From positions 1 through 23,275 of the forward strand of contig CALGGT010000061.1 in the NCBI GenBank assembly GCA_937915825.1: a DNA stretch of 23,275 nt, written 5' to 3'. This stretch comes from an uncultured Eubacterium sp. Its GTDB lineage: Bacteria > Bacillota > Clostridia > Lachnospirales > Lachnospiraceae. The translations under genes were made by a program, and so were the position numbers. The notes under the pieces were generated by a model. That model ran no database searches and was not told the DNA's origin. It was given only the letters and a program-made list of their open reading frames with translations. Of the stretch, positions 23,203 through 23,275 are shown one piece after another (within the stretch, counting starts at the first letter, position 1; each line of letters begins with the position of its first letter).

Positions 23203-23275
23203 TTACTTCGCAGCCTTCGGTCTCTTCGCGCCATATTTGGAACGAGCCTGCTTACGATCGGCTACGCCTGCCGTA
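23203..23275 (-). CDS. rpsL: 30S ribosomal protein S12 (3' end only)
   Basis: The last 24 codons before the TAA at 23203 read TAGVADRKQARSKYGAKRPK then AAK, the conserved C-terminus of S12. The rest lies beyond the right edge of the window. First gene seen of the str operon. Confidence 0.93.
   Translation of the reverse strand, partial: TAGVADRKQARSKYGAKRPKAAK

Overview
The window looks like the chromosome of a low-to-moderate GC Bacillota, most likely a Clostridia/Lachnospiraceae-type anaerobe. This rests on gene content and style: the str operon order rpsL-rpsG-fusA-tuf, consensus sigma-A promoters (TTGACA-17-TATAAT), strong AGGAGG ribosome sites, several TTG/GTG starts (mscL, fusA, rpsG), an MscL with a zinc-ribbon tail, and a sortase-type surface protein with an NPKTG signal. 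No species can be named from the sequence alone.

Layout. 1-6,100: core genes. These are galE (+), a translationally coupled mutY-exoA repair operon (-), an mscL-aqpZ water/osmotic pair (+) with a terminator, and an L,D-transpeptidase (+). 6,128-7,109: a bidirectional terminator and an SDR oxidoreductase (-) with its promoter. 7,153-10,319: an AT-rich ABC-transporter island of two damaged FtsX-like permeases and an intact ATPase, bounded by 79-bp direct repeats that are two copies of the 3' end of the neighbouring NUDIX-laccase (YfiH/PgeF) gene. 10,247-11,533: that NUDIX-laccase fusion gene (-).

11,549-15,332: a glutaredoxin gene split into a C-terminal piece (11,549-11,644) and an N-terminal piece (15,261-15,332) by about 3.6 kb of decayed integrative-element DNA. 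This DNA holds an integrase pseudogene with its promoter still recognisable, an XRE regulator plus ImmA/IrrE-type metallopeptidase operon, a DUF4417 gene followed by two overlapping unknown genes between 32-bp direct repeats, and a short minus-strand gene with its own terminator. 15,386-18,151: a 921-residue cell-wall-anchored adhesin-like protein (-). 18,271-18,855: a flavodoxin-fold NAD(P)H oxidoreductase (-). 19,072-23,275: tuf, fusA, rpsG and the 3' end of rpsL (-).

How the parts relate. MutY, exonuclease III and a NUDIX (MutT-type) domain all touch oxidised-nucleotide or oxidised-base repair. MscL and aquaporin probably act together in osmotic downshift. GalE, the L,D-transpeptidase, the PgeF-like protein and the NPKTG protein concern the envelope. 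The two accessory regions are the unusual part: each joins a normal core gene at its 3' side and each carries visible decay, so the 7-15 kb stretch appears to be a local insertion hot spot. The DUF4417 three-gene cassette is the best candidate for an undescribed module, but its function cannot be read from the sequence.
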